From an uncultured Paraglaciecola sp. (GTDB taxonomy: Bacteria; Pseudomonadota; Gammaproteobacteria; Enterobacterales; Alteromonadaceae): a stretch of DNA of 51,966 bases. Of this stretch, positions 26,982 to 34,181 are shown one piece after another. The notes under the pieces are model-generated. The model was not told the origin of the DNA and searched no databases. It saw nothing but the letters and a program-made list of their open reading frames with translations. Each line of letters begins with the position of its first letter. Positions within the stretch are counted from its first letter, which is position 1. The position numbers and the translations under genes were made by a program. The DNA lies in NCBI RefSeq assembly GCF_937123705.1, contig NZ_CAKZKO010000210.1, positions 1-51,966 on the forward strand, written 5' to 3'.

Positions 26982-27778
26982 GTAAACAACATTTAGGACA
27001 CACAGCCAGAAAACGTTTTGGTCAAAACTTTTTACATGACAACTATGTGATCGATCAAATAGTCACCGCCATAGGACCGCAACAAAATCAACACATGGTT
27101 GAGATTGGCCCAGGACTAGGGGCGTTAACCGAGCCTGTTTGTGAGTTAATAGAGCAATTGACTGTCATTGAACTTGATAGAGATTTAGCTGCAAGGTTAA
27201 GAACCCATCCTTTTATCGCTAAGAAGTTGACAATAGTTGAAACCGACGCCTTAAAATACGATTTTTCTCAATTGTTAAGGGATGAGCAACCGTTGCGCAT
27301 CTTCGGCAATTTACCCTACAACATATCAACGCCATTAATGTTCCACTTATTTTCATTTGCCAATAAAGTACAAGATATGCATTTTATGTTGCAAAAAGAA
27401 GTGGTGAATCGTTTAGCAGCCAGTCCAGGCAACAAAAATTATGGACGCTTGTCTGTTATGGCCCAGTATCACTGCCAGATAATTCCAGTATTACAGGTGC
27501 CACCAGGTGCGTTTAATCCCCCACCAAAAGTTGACTCAGCGGTTGTAAGGCTTATACCTCACCAACAAAAGCCTGTCTCATTGAAGAATGAAGATACCCT
27601 ACATAAAGTCTGTGCTCAGGCATTTAACCAAAGACGGAAAACCATCCGCAACAGCCTAAAAGAAAGCATAAGTGAACAGCAACTTATCGACTTAGATATC
27701 AACCCAGAATTACGAGCCGAAAATTTGTCTTTAGAACAGTATGCACGTATCGCCAATGCGGTAGACTCTTTTGAATAG
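26978..27778 (+). CDS. rsmA: 16S rRNA dimethyladenosine transferase RsmA (KsgA)
   Basis: 266 residues. Dimethylates the two adjacent adenosines in the 3' terminal hairpin of 16S rRNA. RKRFGQNFLHD at the N-terminus, EIGPGLGALTEP (SAM motif I, about residues 41-52), and the catalytic NLPYNIS motif near 110 are all intact. Its start codon overlaps the pdxA stop, indicating coupling. Confidence 0.98.
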   Translation: MSKQHLGHTARKRFGQNFLHDNYVIDQIVTAIGPQQNQHMVEIGPGLGALTEPVCELIEQLTVIELDRDLAARLRTHPFIAKKLTIVETDALKYDFSQLLRDEQPLRIFGNLPYNISTPLMFHLFSFANKVQDMHFMLQKEVVNRLAASPGNKNYGRLSVMAQYHCQIIPVLQVPPGAFNPPPKVDSAVVRLIPHQQKPVSLKNEDTLHKVCAQAFNQRRKTIRNSLKESISEQQLIDLDINPELRAENLSLEQYARIANAVDSFE

Positions 27779-27808
27779 CCCCCAGAAGTTAGCTATAGCA
27801 ACGACCCC

Positions 27809-28183
27809 ATGAAACAAGTAAATAAAATTAACGTTAATGTTGAAACGCAATATCTGAAAAATCAGCTACCCGATGATGACAAATTTGCGTTTGCTTACAA
27901 AATTACTATCCACAATGCTGGGCTGCAATCTGCTCAGCTACTCAATCGTTATTGGCTGATTACCGATGGCAACGGCAAGAAAACAGAAGTACAAGGTGCT
28001 GGCGTAGTAGGAGAACAACCCCATATTTTGCCAGGTCAAGCATTTCAGTATACCAGTGGTGCCATTCTCGATACGCCAGTGGGAACAATGGAGGGGTTTT
28101 ACGAGATGAGGCTAGAAAACGGCGAAACATTCCAAACCGCGATAGATATGTTTAGTTTAGCTGTACCACACCTTGTTAATTAA
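27809..28183 (+). CDS. apaG: ApaG domain protein
   Basis: 124 residues, full length for ApaG, a small beta-sandwich protein of unclear role whose gene is almost always next to apaH. Seen: FAFAYKITIHN, RYWLITDGNGKKTEVQGAGVVGEQP, and the AMP-binding-like glycine-rich loops following. It lies 30 bp after rsmA and 8 bp before apaH. Confidence 0.97.
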   Translation: MKQVNKINVNVETQYLKNQLPDDDKFAFAYKITIHNAGLQSAQLLNRYWLITDGNGKKTEVQGAGVVGEQPHILPGQAFQYTSGAILDTPVGTMEGFYEMRLENGETFQTAIDMFSLAVPHLVN

Positions 28184-28191
28184 CCTGAACT

Positions 28192-29004
28192 ATGGCCACT
28201 TATATTGTTGGAGACATTCAGGGGTGTCTTAGTGGATTAAAGCGGTTACTTAAAAAAGTTGCTTTTACGGCTAAAAAAGACCGATTAATAGCAGTTGGCG
28301 ACTTAATTGGTCGCGGCCCCCAACCTCTCGATACTCTGAATTACTTGCATTCCTTAGGCAGCAGTTTTGATACAGTTTTAGGTAATCATGACTTGCATTT
28401 ATTGGCCATTTACGCGGGCATTCGCCAAGCAAAATCTAGTGACAAGCTCGATACTTTAATTGATAGCCCTAAGTTCAAATCCCATATTAGTTGGTTAAGA
28501 ACTAAACCCCTAGCGTTAATGGCTAATCCAGACACATTAATCACCCATGCGGGGTTATACCCACTATGGTCAGTTAAAAAAGCTCTGAAACTCAGCCAAG
28601 AAGTCAGTGATCAATTGCAAGCCAAAGATTGGAAAGTATTTTTATCAGAAATGTATGGCAATCAGCCCTCAATTTGGCATAAGTCATTATCTGGTACAAC
28701 ACGTTTACGTTTTATCGTTAACGCTATGACTCGGATGCGTTACATAGAGAATCAGGACGCCCTTGATTTTCAGTGCAAAGCCCCTCCAGAACTGGCACCG
28801 GAAGGCTTAACACCTTGGTTTAACGTGACCAATAAAAAACTTAAAGCAAGCCAAAAAGTCGTGTTTGGACATTGGGCGGCTTTACATGGAAACACCCACA
28901 ATCAACAGTTTTGTGGGCTAGATACCGGTTATGTATGGGGAAATAGTATGACTCTGATGGATATATCCACTGGCAAACAACAAAGCATCCCCTATAAAGA
29001 TTAA
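28192..29004 (+). CDS. apaH: Diadenosine tetraphosphatase ApaH
   Basis: 270 residues. A calcineurin-like metallophosphatase that splits Ap4A and removes NAD-type caps from RNA. Metal-binding motifs in order: GDIQGC (residues about 7-12), GDLIGRGP (about 37-44), GNHD (about 64-67), and a later ITHAGLYP. Last gene of the lptD run; its stop codon lies within the sigma-28-like promoter of the following chemoreceptor gene. Confidence 0.97.
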   Translation: MATYIVGDIQGCLSGLKRLLKKVAFTAKKDRLIAVGDLIGRGPQPLDTLNYLHSLGSSFDTVLGNHDLHLLAIYAGIRQAKSSDKLDTLIDSPKFKSHISWLRTKPLALMANPDTLITHAGLYPLWSVKKALKLSQEVSDQLQAKDWKVFLSEMYGNQPSIWHKSLSGTTRLRFIVNAMTRMRYIENQDALDFQCKAPPELAPEGLTPWFNVTNKKLKASQKVVFGHWAALHGNTHNQQFCGLDTGYVWGNSMTLMDISTGKQQSIPYKD

Positions 29005-29021
29005 ACAGCCTTTGTCGATAA
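28995..29021 (+). promoter_or_regulatory. Sigma-28 (FliA)-like promoter of the chemoreceptor gene
   Basis: TAAAGATT (28995-29002), 11 bases, then GTCGATAA (29014-29021). The FliA consensus is TAAAGTTT-N11-GCCGATAA; each half has one mismatch and the spacing is exact. It would start transcription near 29030, about 145 bases before the MCP ATG. MCP genes are typical members of the FliA regulon. Confidence 0.7.
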
Positions 29022-29173
29022 GTTAAAGCGATATAAATTATTGAGGCACTGCAAATTTGATGCTCAGTCAGTTATAGTGAGCACTGATTTTACCAATTGG
29101 TTGCTGTTAGCTGTCAATTTATAGAAATATTTAAAGTAGTAACAATACTGCTAACTTGATTTAAGGCCATTAT

Positions 29174-31198
29174 ATGAAAATTACTGTAGCTACACGTATC
29201 GTCGGTGGATTTGGGATTATTACACTGCTATTAATAGTTTTAGGAGTAGTGGCAGTATCAAGCTTGTACCAGATAGATAGTGCAACAGATGAAGTTAATA
29301 CTTTAGCCTTACCTACCGTTAGTGGTAGCAGTCAATTAAAAGTGTCGTTTTTGAATATGGGGCGTCTCACCACAGAAGCCTATTACGAAACTACACTACA
29401 AGGATTGAAAACCAAAAAAGCGGCCTTTGATGAAAGCCAAAGTAATTTCGATAACGAATTACGCACCCTCACAAGTGTCGTCAGTGAAGAAAGAAATCTA
29501 CGAGAGTCTTTGGTTGAGTCTGAAAATATTTATCGACAATACATTGAAAATGTCAATGCATTATTCGACAACAAAAGGGCCTACTTAGAATTTGGAAATA
29601 AAGTGTTAGACGTCCTTAGTAATATCGAAGATAACGCCGACGACGGCTCTACATTAATCGTTGATTTTGCAGATTTAGACGAAGTACAAGATGATAATCA
29701 ATTGTATCAAGCATCTAATCTCGCCAACAGTCTTGAATCTAATCTTATGTCTCTGCTAACAGTAGGTGCAGAATACGTTAAGACAGAAACGTTAGTCAGA
29801 GCTGATACCATAGGCAATGAAGTTGAAATTGTAATTGGGCAAATTAAAGACAAAATGGATCGGATCAAAACGACTGCAGGCGACAGAGACGGCAGCGGTA
29901 CATTAAGCGAATTGGATGAACTCATTGCAGATGTCACCGATTCCATGTCCTCACCTAACGGTCTGCTCCAATCGCAGATTAACCGTTTAAACAGCCGCCA
30001 GCAGGCCAGTATTGCTTACACCGCGTCAGAAAAAAATATAGAAAATGCTGCCGAAAAGCTTAATGATTTATTAGAATTAGCCGACACTGTCGCGCAACAA
30101 GCAAAACAAGATGTAGCAAGTGCGGTCAGTACGGGAGAAAACACCACTATTATTATTGGCTTAATTTCAGTACTGATTTCTGCAGGTATTGCCTATGGCA
30201 CAGTACTGGCCATAATCAACCCACTACGCAAAGTAAACGAAATGCTCAATATCGTGTCTACGGGTGATCTAACCCGTAAACTTGATGACTCTGCACAGGA
30301 TGAATTTGGGGACTTAGCCAAAAACTGCAACAATGTTATCGACAGCTTAAAATCGTTGATCTCAGGTATCAGTTCCCGAGCGGCGCAATTAGCGGCTGCA
30401 GCCGAACAAACTTCTGCGGTAACAGCACAAACAACCCAGTCGATTCAAGATCAAAAATCACAAGTTGCGCAAGTTGCTACCGCCACTACTGAAATGCACA
30501 GTACCTCACAAATTGTGACTCAAAGTGCCGAAGACACCCTAAACCAAATAAAGCATGCTGATACCGAAGCTGAAAAAGTCAAAGCAATTTCAGAAGAAAA
30601 CAAGAGTACTATTTTGGTATTAGCTAAAGAAGTGGAAGAAGCAGCTGAGGTGATTAACAAGTTACACCAAGACAGCGCTAGCATAGGCGGTATTTTAGAT
30701 GTGATCCGAGGGGTTGCCGATCAAACAAACTTGCTAGCACTCAATGCGGCGATAGAAGCGGCTAGAGCAGGTGAACAAGGCCGCGGGTTTGCGGTTGTGG
30801 CAGATGAAGTGAGAACACTAGCAAGTCGTACGCAACAGTCTACCCAAGAAATTAACGCTATGATTGAAGTATTACAAAGCGGCGCCGAAAAAGCTGTAGC
30901 AGTAATGAATCAAGGTAAAGAACAAACTACAATTTGTGTAGAGCAAACAGAAAATGCCACTTCTGCTCTAGAATCTATTACAGAAGCCGTGCACCAAGCG
31001 TTTGATGTGAGCACCCAAATAGAACAATCTGCTCGCGAGCAAAATGTGGTATCACAAGAAATCAGTGAAAAATTAGAAAATATTGTGAATATTGCTGAAG
31101 AAACCACAATAGGCGCCAATCAAACCTCTGAGTCTAGCCATGAAGTTGCGAAGCTTGCAGAAGAACTCCAAAGCTCAGTACAGCAGTTTAGGGTTTAG
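29174..31198 (+). CDS. Methyl-accepting chemotaxis protein
   Basis: 674 residues. Membrane helix 1 at about 9-31, a long periplasmic helical sensor (about 32-323), membrane helix 2 at about 324-348, then a HAMP domain (INPLRKVNEMLN, about 348-400). The cytoplasmic signalling coiled coil follows, with the hairpin tip DQTNLLALNAAIEAARAGEQGRGFAVVADEVRTLA. It relays ligand binding to CheA/CheW and so to flagellar rotation. The sensor contains an EF-hand-like loop, D237 to D248 (DRDGSGTLSELD), unusual for a chemoreceptor. There is no C-terminal CheR-tethering pentapeptide. Ligand unknown. Single gene with its own terminator. Confidence 0.95.
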   Translation: MKITVATRIVGGFGIITLLLIVLGVVAVSSLYQIDSATDEVNTLALPTVSGSSQLKVSFLNMGRLTTEAYYETTLQGLKTKKAAFDESQSNFDNELRTLTSVVSEERNLRESLVESENIYRQYIENVNALFDNKRAYLEFGNKVLDVLSNIEDNADDGSTLIVDFADLDEVQDDNQLYQASNLANSLESNLMSLLTVGAEYVKTETLVRADTIGNEVEIVIGQIKDKMDRIKTTAGDRDGSGTLSELDELIADVTDSMSSPNGLLQSQINRLNSRQQASIAYTASEKNIENAAEKLNDLLELADTVAQQAKQDVASAVSTGENTTIIIGLISVLISAGIAYGTVLAIINPLRKVNEMLNIVSTGDLTRKLDDSAQDEFGDLAKNCNNVIDSLKSLISGISSRAAQLAAAAEQTSAVTAQTTQSIQDQKSQVAQVATATTEMHSTSQIVTQSAEDTLNQIKHADTEAEKVKAISEENKSTILVLAKEVEEAAEVINKLHQDSASIGGILDVIRGVADQTNLLALNAAIEAARAGEQGRGFAVVADEVRTLASRTQQSTQEINAMIEVLQSGAEKAVAVMNQGKEQTTICVEQTENATSALESITEAVHQAFDVSTQIEQSAREQNVVSQEISEKLENIVNIAEETTIGANQTSESSHEVAKLAEELQSSVQQFRV

Positions 31199-31225
31199 GC
31201 TTCGAGCTTTTAAAAGATAATTGAG

Positions 31226-31251
31226 AAACCGGCGACAGCCGGTTTTTTTTT
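31226..31251 (+). terminator. Rho-independent terminator after the chemoreceptor gene
   Basis: AAACCGGC (31226-31233) pairs with GCCGGTTT (31238-31245), four-base loop, then six more T residues. Confidence 0.93.
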
Positions 31252-31304
31252 GGCCGTGCCAATAAAACCAATGCACTTCTCATGCCTATCTCATTCGGTA
31301 CTTT

Positions 31305-31321
31305 CTGGTATCAAAATTGCT
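31305..31321 (+). promoter_or_regulatory. Sigma-54-like promoter of the coiled-coil gene
   Basis: CTGGTATCAAAATTGCT at 31305-31321. GG (31307-31308) and GC (31319-31320) are exactly ten bases apart, and TGG, A and TTGCT match the -24/-12 consensus TGGCACG-N4-TTGCW. Predicted start near 31332, 40 bases before ATG 31372. A very similar element lies upstream of the PEP-CTERM gene (37279-37295). Confidence 0.5.
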
Positions 31322-31371
31322 GCAATATAAGTTCGCAGCTTTGTTACCACTCAGTTTATAGGGAGTTAATT

Positions 31372-31788
31372 ATGCAAATTAACACGGGTTCAGCCATATC
31401 TCATCCGTACCAAGGGCAAAAAACAGAGCAGGTAAAAACACAATCGGCGGTGCAAGACAATGCCAAACTGGCGGCAAAAACTAGCCAAGTGGCAGAAAAC
31501 TCAACTCACAGCACTCATGATTTCTTAGCTGATGTTATGGAGCAATTACTGGCAAATAAAATCGGCGTTGACAAAGAGAAACTCGATGAACTCAAAAAAG
31601 ATATTGAAGCACTGCAAAGCCTAGAGACTCCCACAAAACAGCAAAAAGAACGTCTAGAAATGTTAACTGAAAAGTTGGCCGAGATGATAAAAGAAGCCGC
31701 CGAACGCGCGGCTGAACAAGAGACAAAACACCATGGTAACAAACTTCACACTTATCGTTCGGTTTATGCCATGACATCACAACAATAG
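31372..31788 (+). CDS. Small coiled-coil protein, function unknown
   Basis: 138 residues from ATG 31372, chosen because GGGAG at 31361-31365 is well placed; a longer frame from 31282 lacks a binding site. I do not recognise a named family. No signal peptide. The first 45 residues are polar and Gln/Thr/Ser-rich (MQINTGSAISHP start); residues about 50-118 are highly charged, mostly Lys, Glu, Leu and Ala, with strong coiled-coil character. The short polar N-terminus is reminiscent of small flagellum-associated proteins. Together with the sigma-54-like promoter and the chemoreceptor next door, this hints at motility (weak inference). Confidence 0.7.
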   Translation: MQINTGSAISHPYQGQKTEQVKTQSAVQDNAKLAAKTSQVAENSTHSTHDFLADVMEQLLANKIGVDKEKLDELKKDIEALQSLETPTKQQKERLEMLTEKLAEMIKEAAERAAEQETKHHGNKLHTYRSVYAMTSQQ

Positions 31789-31914
31789 AATAATGATGGT
31801 TATACCATTAATACGTATAACGAAGTGACCACTCAGCCCAAGATGAGTTTTACTGCCTTAATGTAATCTATTCGGATACACTATTTGTTCCACATTTTGA
31901 TAACAGGCTGAACC

Positions 31915-32814
31915 ATCAAATATTTTTCGACTACAGCAACGGCCAAACGTCTTGAGCTTGAGCCAAAAGCACTTTTCGTTAAACTTAAAGAAGTTAACTT
32001 TATTGTGCGCGAGTCAGATAAATGGGCGTTAACGGCTAAAGGCAAGCTGGCGGGTGGCAGGATCAAATCCTCAACAAAATTGGGGGATTACATTGAGTGG
32101 CCAGAAGACTTTAACCTTAGGCAATTGCCTACTCACCAAAGCCCCGATGTGCCGGTAGCCTTAATCAGTTCAACCAAGATAGCTAAAGAATTTGATATCT
32201 CGGCAAACAAATTAAATCATCTCTTTTCAGAGCTTGGATGGATCAGCAAGAGTTTAAAAGGATGGATCATGACTGAACAAGGAGCCAAGCAAGGCGCAAT
32301 CCAAAGTGAAGATTCTCGTTCTGGTATCCCCTATGTAAAGTGGCCAGCAACCATTTCTCAGTCCACATTATTACTAAGCTCTATTAATGATATTAGCGGC
32401 GCCAGCACTCGATTATCCGTATCAACAGAAAACAGCCACCAGCTAGCCTCTGCAATAGATATCAGGACAAAAATTCAGGCCATATATAGTGCAACCGACG
32501 GGCATAAGTTACGCTGCAAGGCAGAAAAGCTGATAGATAACTGGCTATATATGGCAGAAATTGTCCACGCTTATGAACGCAAGTTACCTATAGCAGAGGA
32601 TATATACTGCGATTTCTATATTCCAACAGGCAATGTTTATATTGAGTACTGGGATAATGATGATGATCCTAAGTATCTAGCCCGCAAAGAAATAAAACAC
32701 GCCATCTATAAAAAATATGGCTTAAAGCTAATTGAATTACACCCAGAAGATGTACAAAATTTGGATGATATCTTACCGCGCTTACTGTTGAAATTTGGAG
32801 TGCAAGCATACTAA
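31915..32814 (+). CDS. Duplicated winged-helix + PD-(D/E)XK-like nuclease protein, apparent AUC start
   Basis: 299 residues if translation begins at ATC 31915; the first conventional start is GTG 32005 (269 residues). The frame is open back to a TGA at 31909. The stretch before the GTG reads KYFSTTATAKRLELEPKALF and aligns with an internal repeat at residues about 81-147 (LISSTKIAKEFDISANKLN). Each module ends in a W..T..G wing and a G-x-Y-[IV]-x-WP strand. AGG at 31905-31907 is seven bases before the ATC. The C-terminal 110 residues resemble a PD-(D/E)XK nuclease: CDFYIP (D233) and VYIEYW (E244), then a conserved YLARKEIKHAIYKKYGLKLIEL segment. Alternative: the start codon has mutated and the gene is decaying. 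Confidence 0.72.
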   Translation: MKYFSTTATAKRLELEPKALFVKLKEVNFIVRESDKWALTAKGKLAGGRIKSSTKLGDYIEWPEDFNLRQLPTHQSPDVPVALISSTKIAKEFDISANKLNHLFSELGWISKSLKGWIMTEQGAKQGAIQSEDSRSGIPYVKWPATISQSTLLLSSINDISGASTRLSVSTENSHQLASAIDIRTKIQAIYSATDGHKLRCKAEKLIDNWLYMAEIVHAYERKLPIAEDIYCDFYIPTGNVYIEYWDNDDDPKYLARKEIKHAIYKKYGLKLIELHPEDVQNLDDILPRLLLKFGVQAY

Positions 32815-32868
32815 GCTACTAAGCTACTAAGCGCATTGACTTAAAGCAATCTACTTAAAGGCCAAACC

Positions 32869-34158
32869 ATGAAATTTAGTAAAAGACAGTTTTTAAAAGC
32901 CTCTGGCGCAGCATTTGCGGTGTTGCCATTAGGTCATGGAGCAATTGCGTCAGCCGCAGCGAATAAAAGTATCAGCGCACCTTTAAAAAAACTAACAGAT
33001 GATGTGGTTCCTATCTCAGCAACTGAGCGAAATGCACGCATTGCCAAAGCTCAGTCATTGATGCAACAGCACAATATCGCCGCCTTAATTTTAGAACCCG
33101 GTGCCGCAATGGATTATTTTACTGGCATTCAATGGTGGCGCAGTGAAAGGCTTACCGCTGTAGTTATTCCTAAAGAAGGCGAGATTGCAGTAGTTTGCCC
33201 GTTTTTTGAAGAGCCAAGCATTCGCGAAAGTCTAGCAGTGGGTAAAGATGTACGCGTGTGGCAAGAGCATGAAAGCCCTTTTGAACGCATTAAACAAATA
33301 TTAGCCGATAGAAAGATCAAGCATGGCAGCATCGCATTTGAAGATACAGTGCGTTATTTTGTACAGCGCGGCACTATGGCGTTATTGCCTAGTATGCAAG
33401 ATACCAGCGCCGAACCTATTACTTTAGGCTGCCGCATGTTTAAGTCTGCTCACGAGCTGCAACTGATGCACAAGGCCAACGAAATCACTCTGGCAGCTTA
33501 TGCCCATGTTTACGCACAGCTCGAACTCGGTATGAGCCAGAGTGAGGTGAAAAACCTAATGGCTTCAGCACAATCAGCCTTAGGCGGCAGTGGCATTTGG
33601 AATATGGCGCTGTTTAATGAAGCCAGTGCCTATCCTCATGGCACTAAGCAAAAACAAACCATTCGCGAAGGCTCGATTGTCCTGATGGATTGCGGCTGTA
33701 GTGTACAAGGTTATCAATCAGATATTAGTCGTACTTTTGTGTTTGGTGAACCAAGCAAAAAGCAACATAAAATTTGGAATATGGTACGACAAGGCCAGCG
33801 AATTGCCTTTGAAACAGCCACTCTAGGCACTCCAGCCGGAAAAATCGACGACGCAGTGCGCGCCTATTATGTCAAACAAGGTTTAGGTCCAGATTATACC
33901 TTGCCAGGTTTATCCCACAGAACGGGGCACGGCATAGGCATGCAAGGTCATGAGCCGGTAAATTTTGTTCATGGCGAAACCGAAACCTTAAAACCAGGCA
34001 TGTGTTTTTCTAATGAACCTGGTATATACCTACCCGGAGAGTTTGGGGTGCGCTTAGAAGATTGTGTTTACATGACAGACAAAGGCATTAAATGGTTTAC
34101 GATACCACCAGATTCGTTGTCCTCGCCTATAGGCCAATTGGCACCACTTCCTATTTAA
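32869..34158 (+). CDS. Exported M24-family Xaa-Pro peptidase
   Basis: 429 residues. The N-terminus SKRQFLK followed by a hydrophobic stretch and ASA cleavage site resembles a Tat signal with KR in place of RR. Creatinase-type N-domain about 50-180, then the pita-bread metallopeptidase domain with all five metal ligands: LMDCG, SDISRTF, GHGIGM, NEPGIY and RLEDC. It should cleave Xaa-Pro bonds or related dipeptides in the periplasm, unlike the cytoplasmic PepP at 40546. It is followed 23 bp later by the DUF885 gene. A TAAGCTAC tandem repeat (32812-32832) precedes it. Confidence 0.9.
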   Translation: MKFSKRQFLKASGAAFAVLPLGHGAIASAAANKSISAPLKKLTDDVVPISATERNARIAKAQSLMQQHNIAALILEPGAAMDYFTGIQWWRSERLTAVVIPKEGEIAVVCPFFEEPSIRESLAVGKDVRVWQEHESPFERIKQILADRKIKHGSIAFEDTVRYFVQRGTMALLPSMQDTSAEPITLGCRMFKSAHELQLMHKANEITLAAYAHVYAQLELGMSQSEVKNLMASAQSALGGSGIWNMALFNEASAYPHGTKQKQTIREGSIVLMDCGCSVQGYQSDISRTFVFGEPSKKQHKIWNMVRQGQRIAFETATLGTPAGKIDDAVRAYYVKQGLGPDYTLPGLSHRTGHGIGMQGHEPVNFVHGETETLKPGMCFSNEPGIYLPGEFGVRLEDCVYMTDKGIKWFTIPPDSLSSPIGQLAPLPI

Positions 34159-34181
34159 AATAAAACCAAGAGAATAATTTG

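Noticed and set aside
31239..31265. Possible FliA promoter (GCCAATAA) before the coiled-coil gene
   Set aside because: The upstream half at the required 11-base distance is CCGGTTTT, part of the terminator, and does not match TAAAGTTT.
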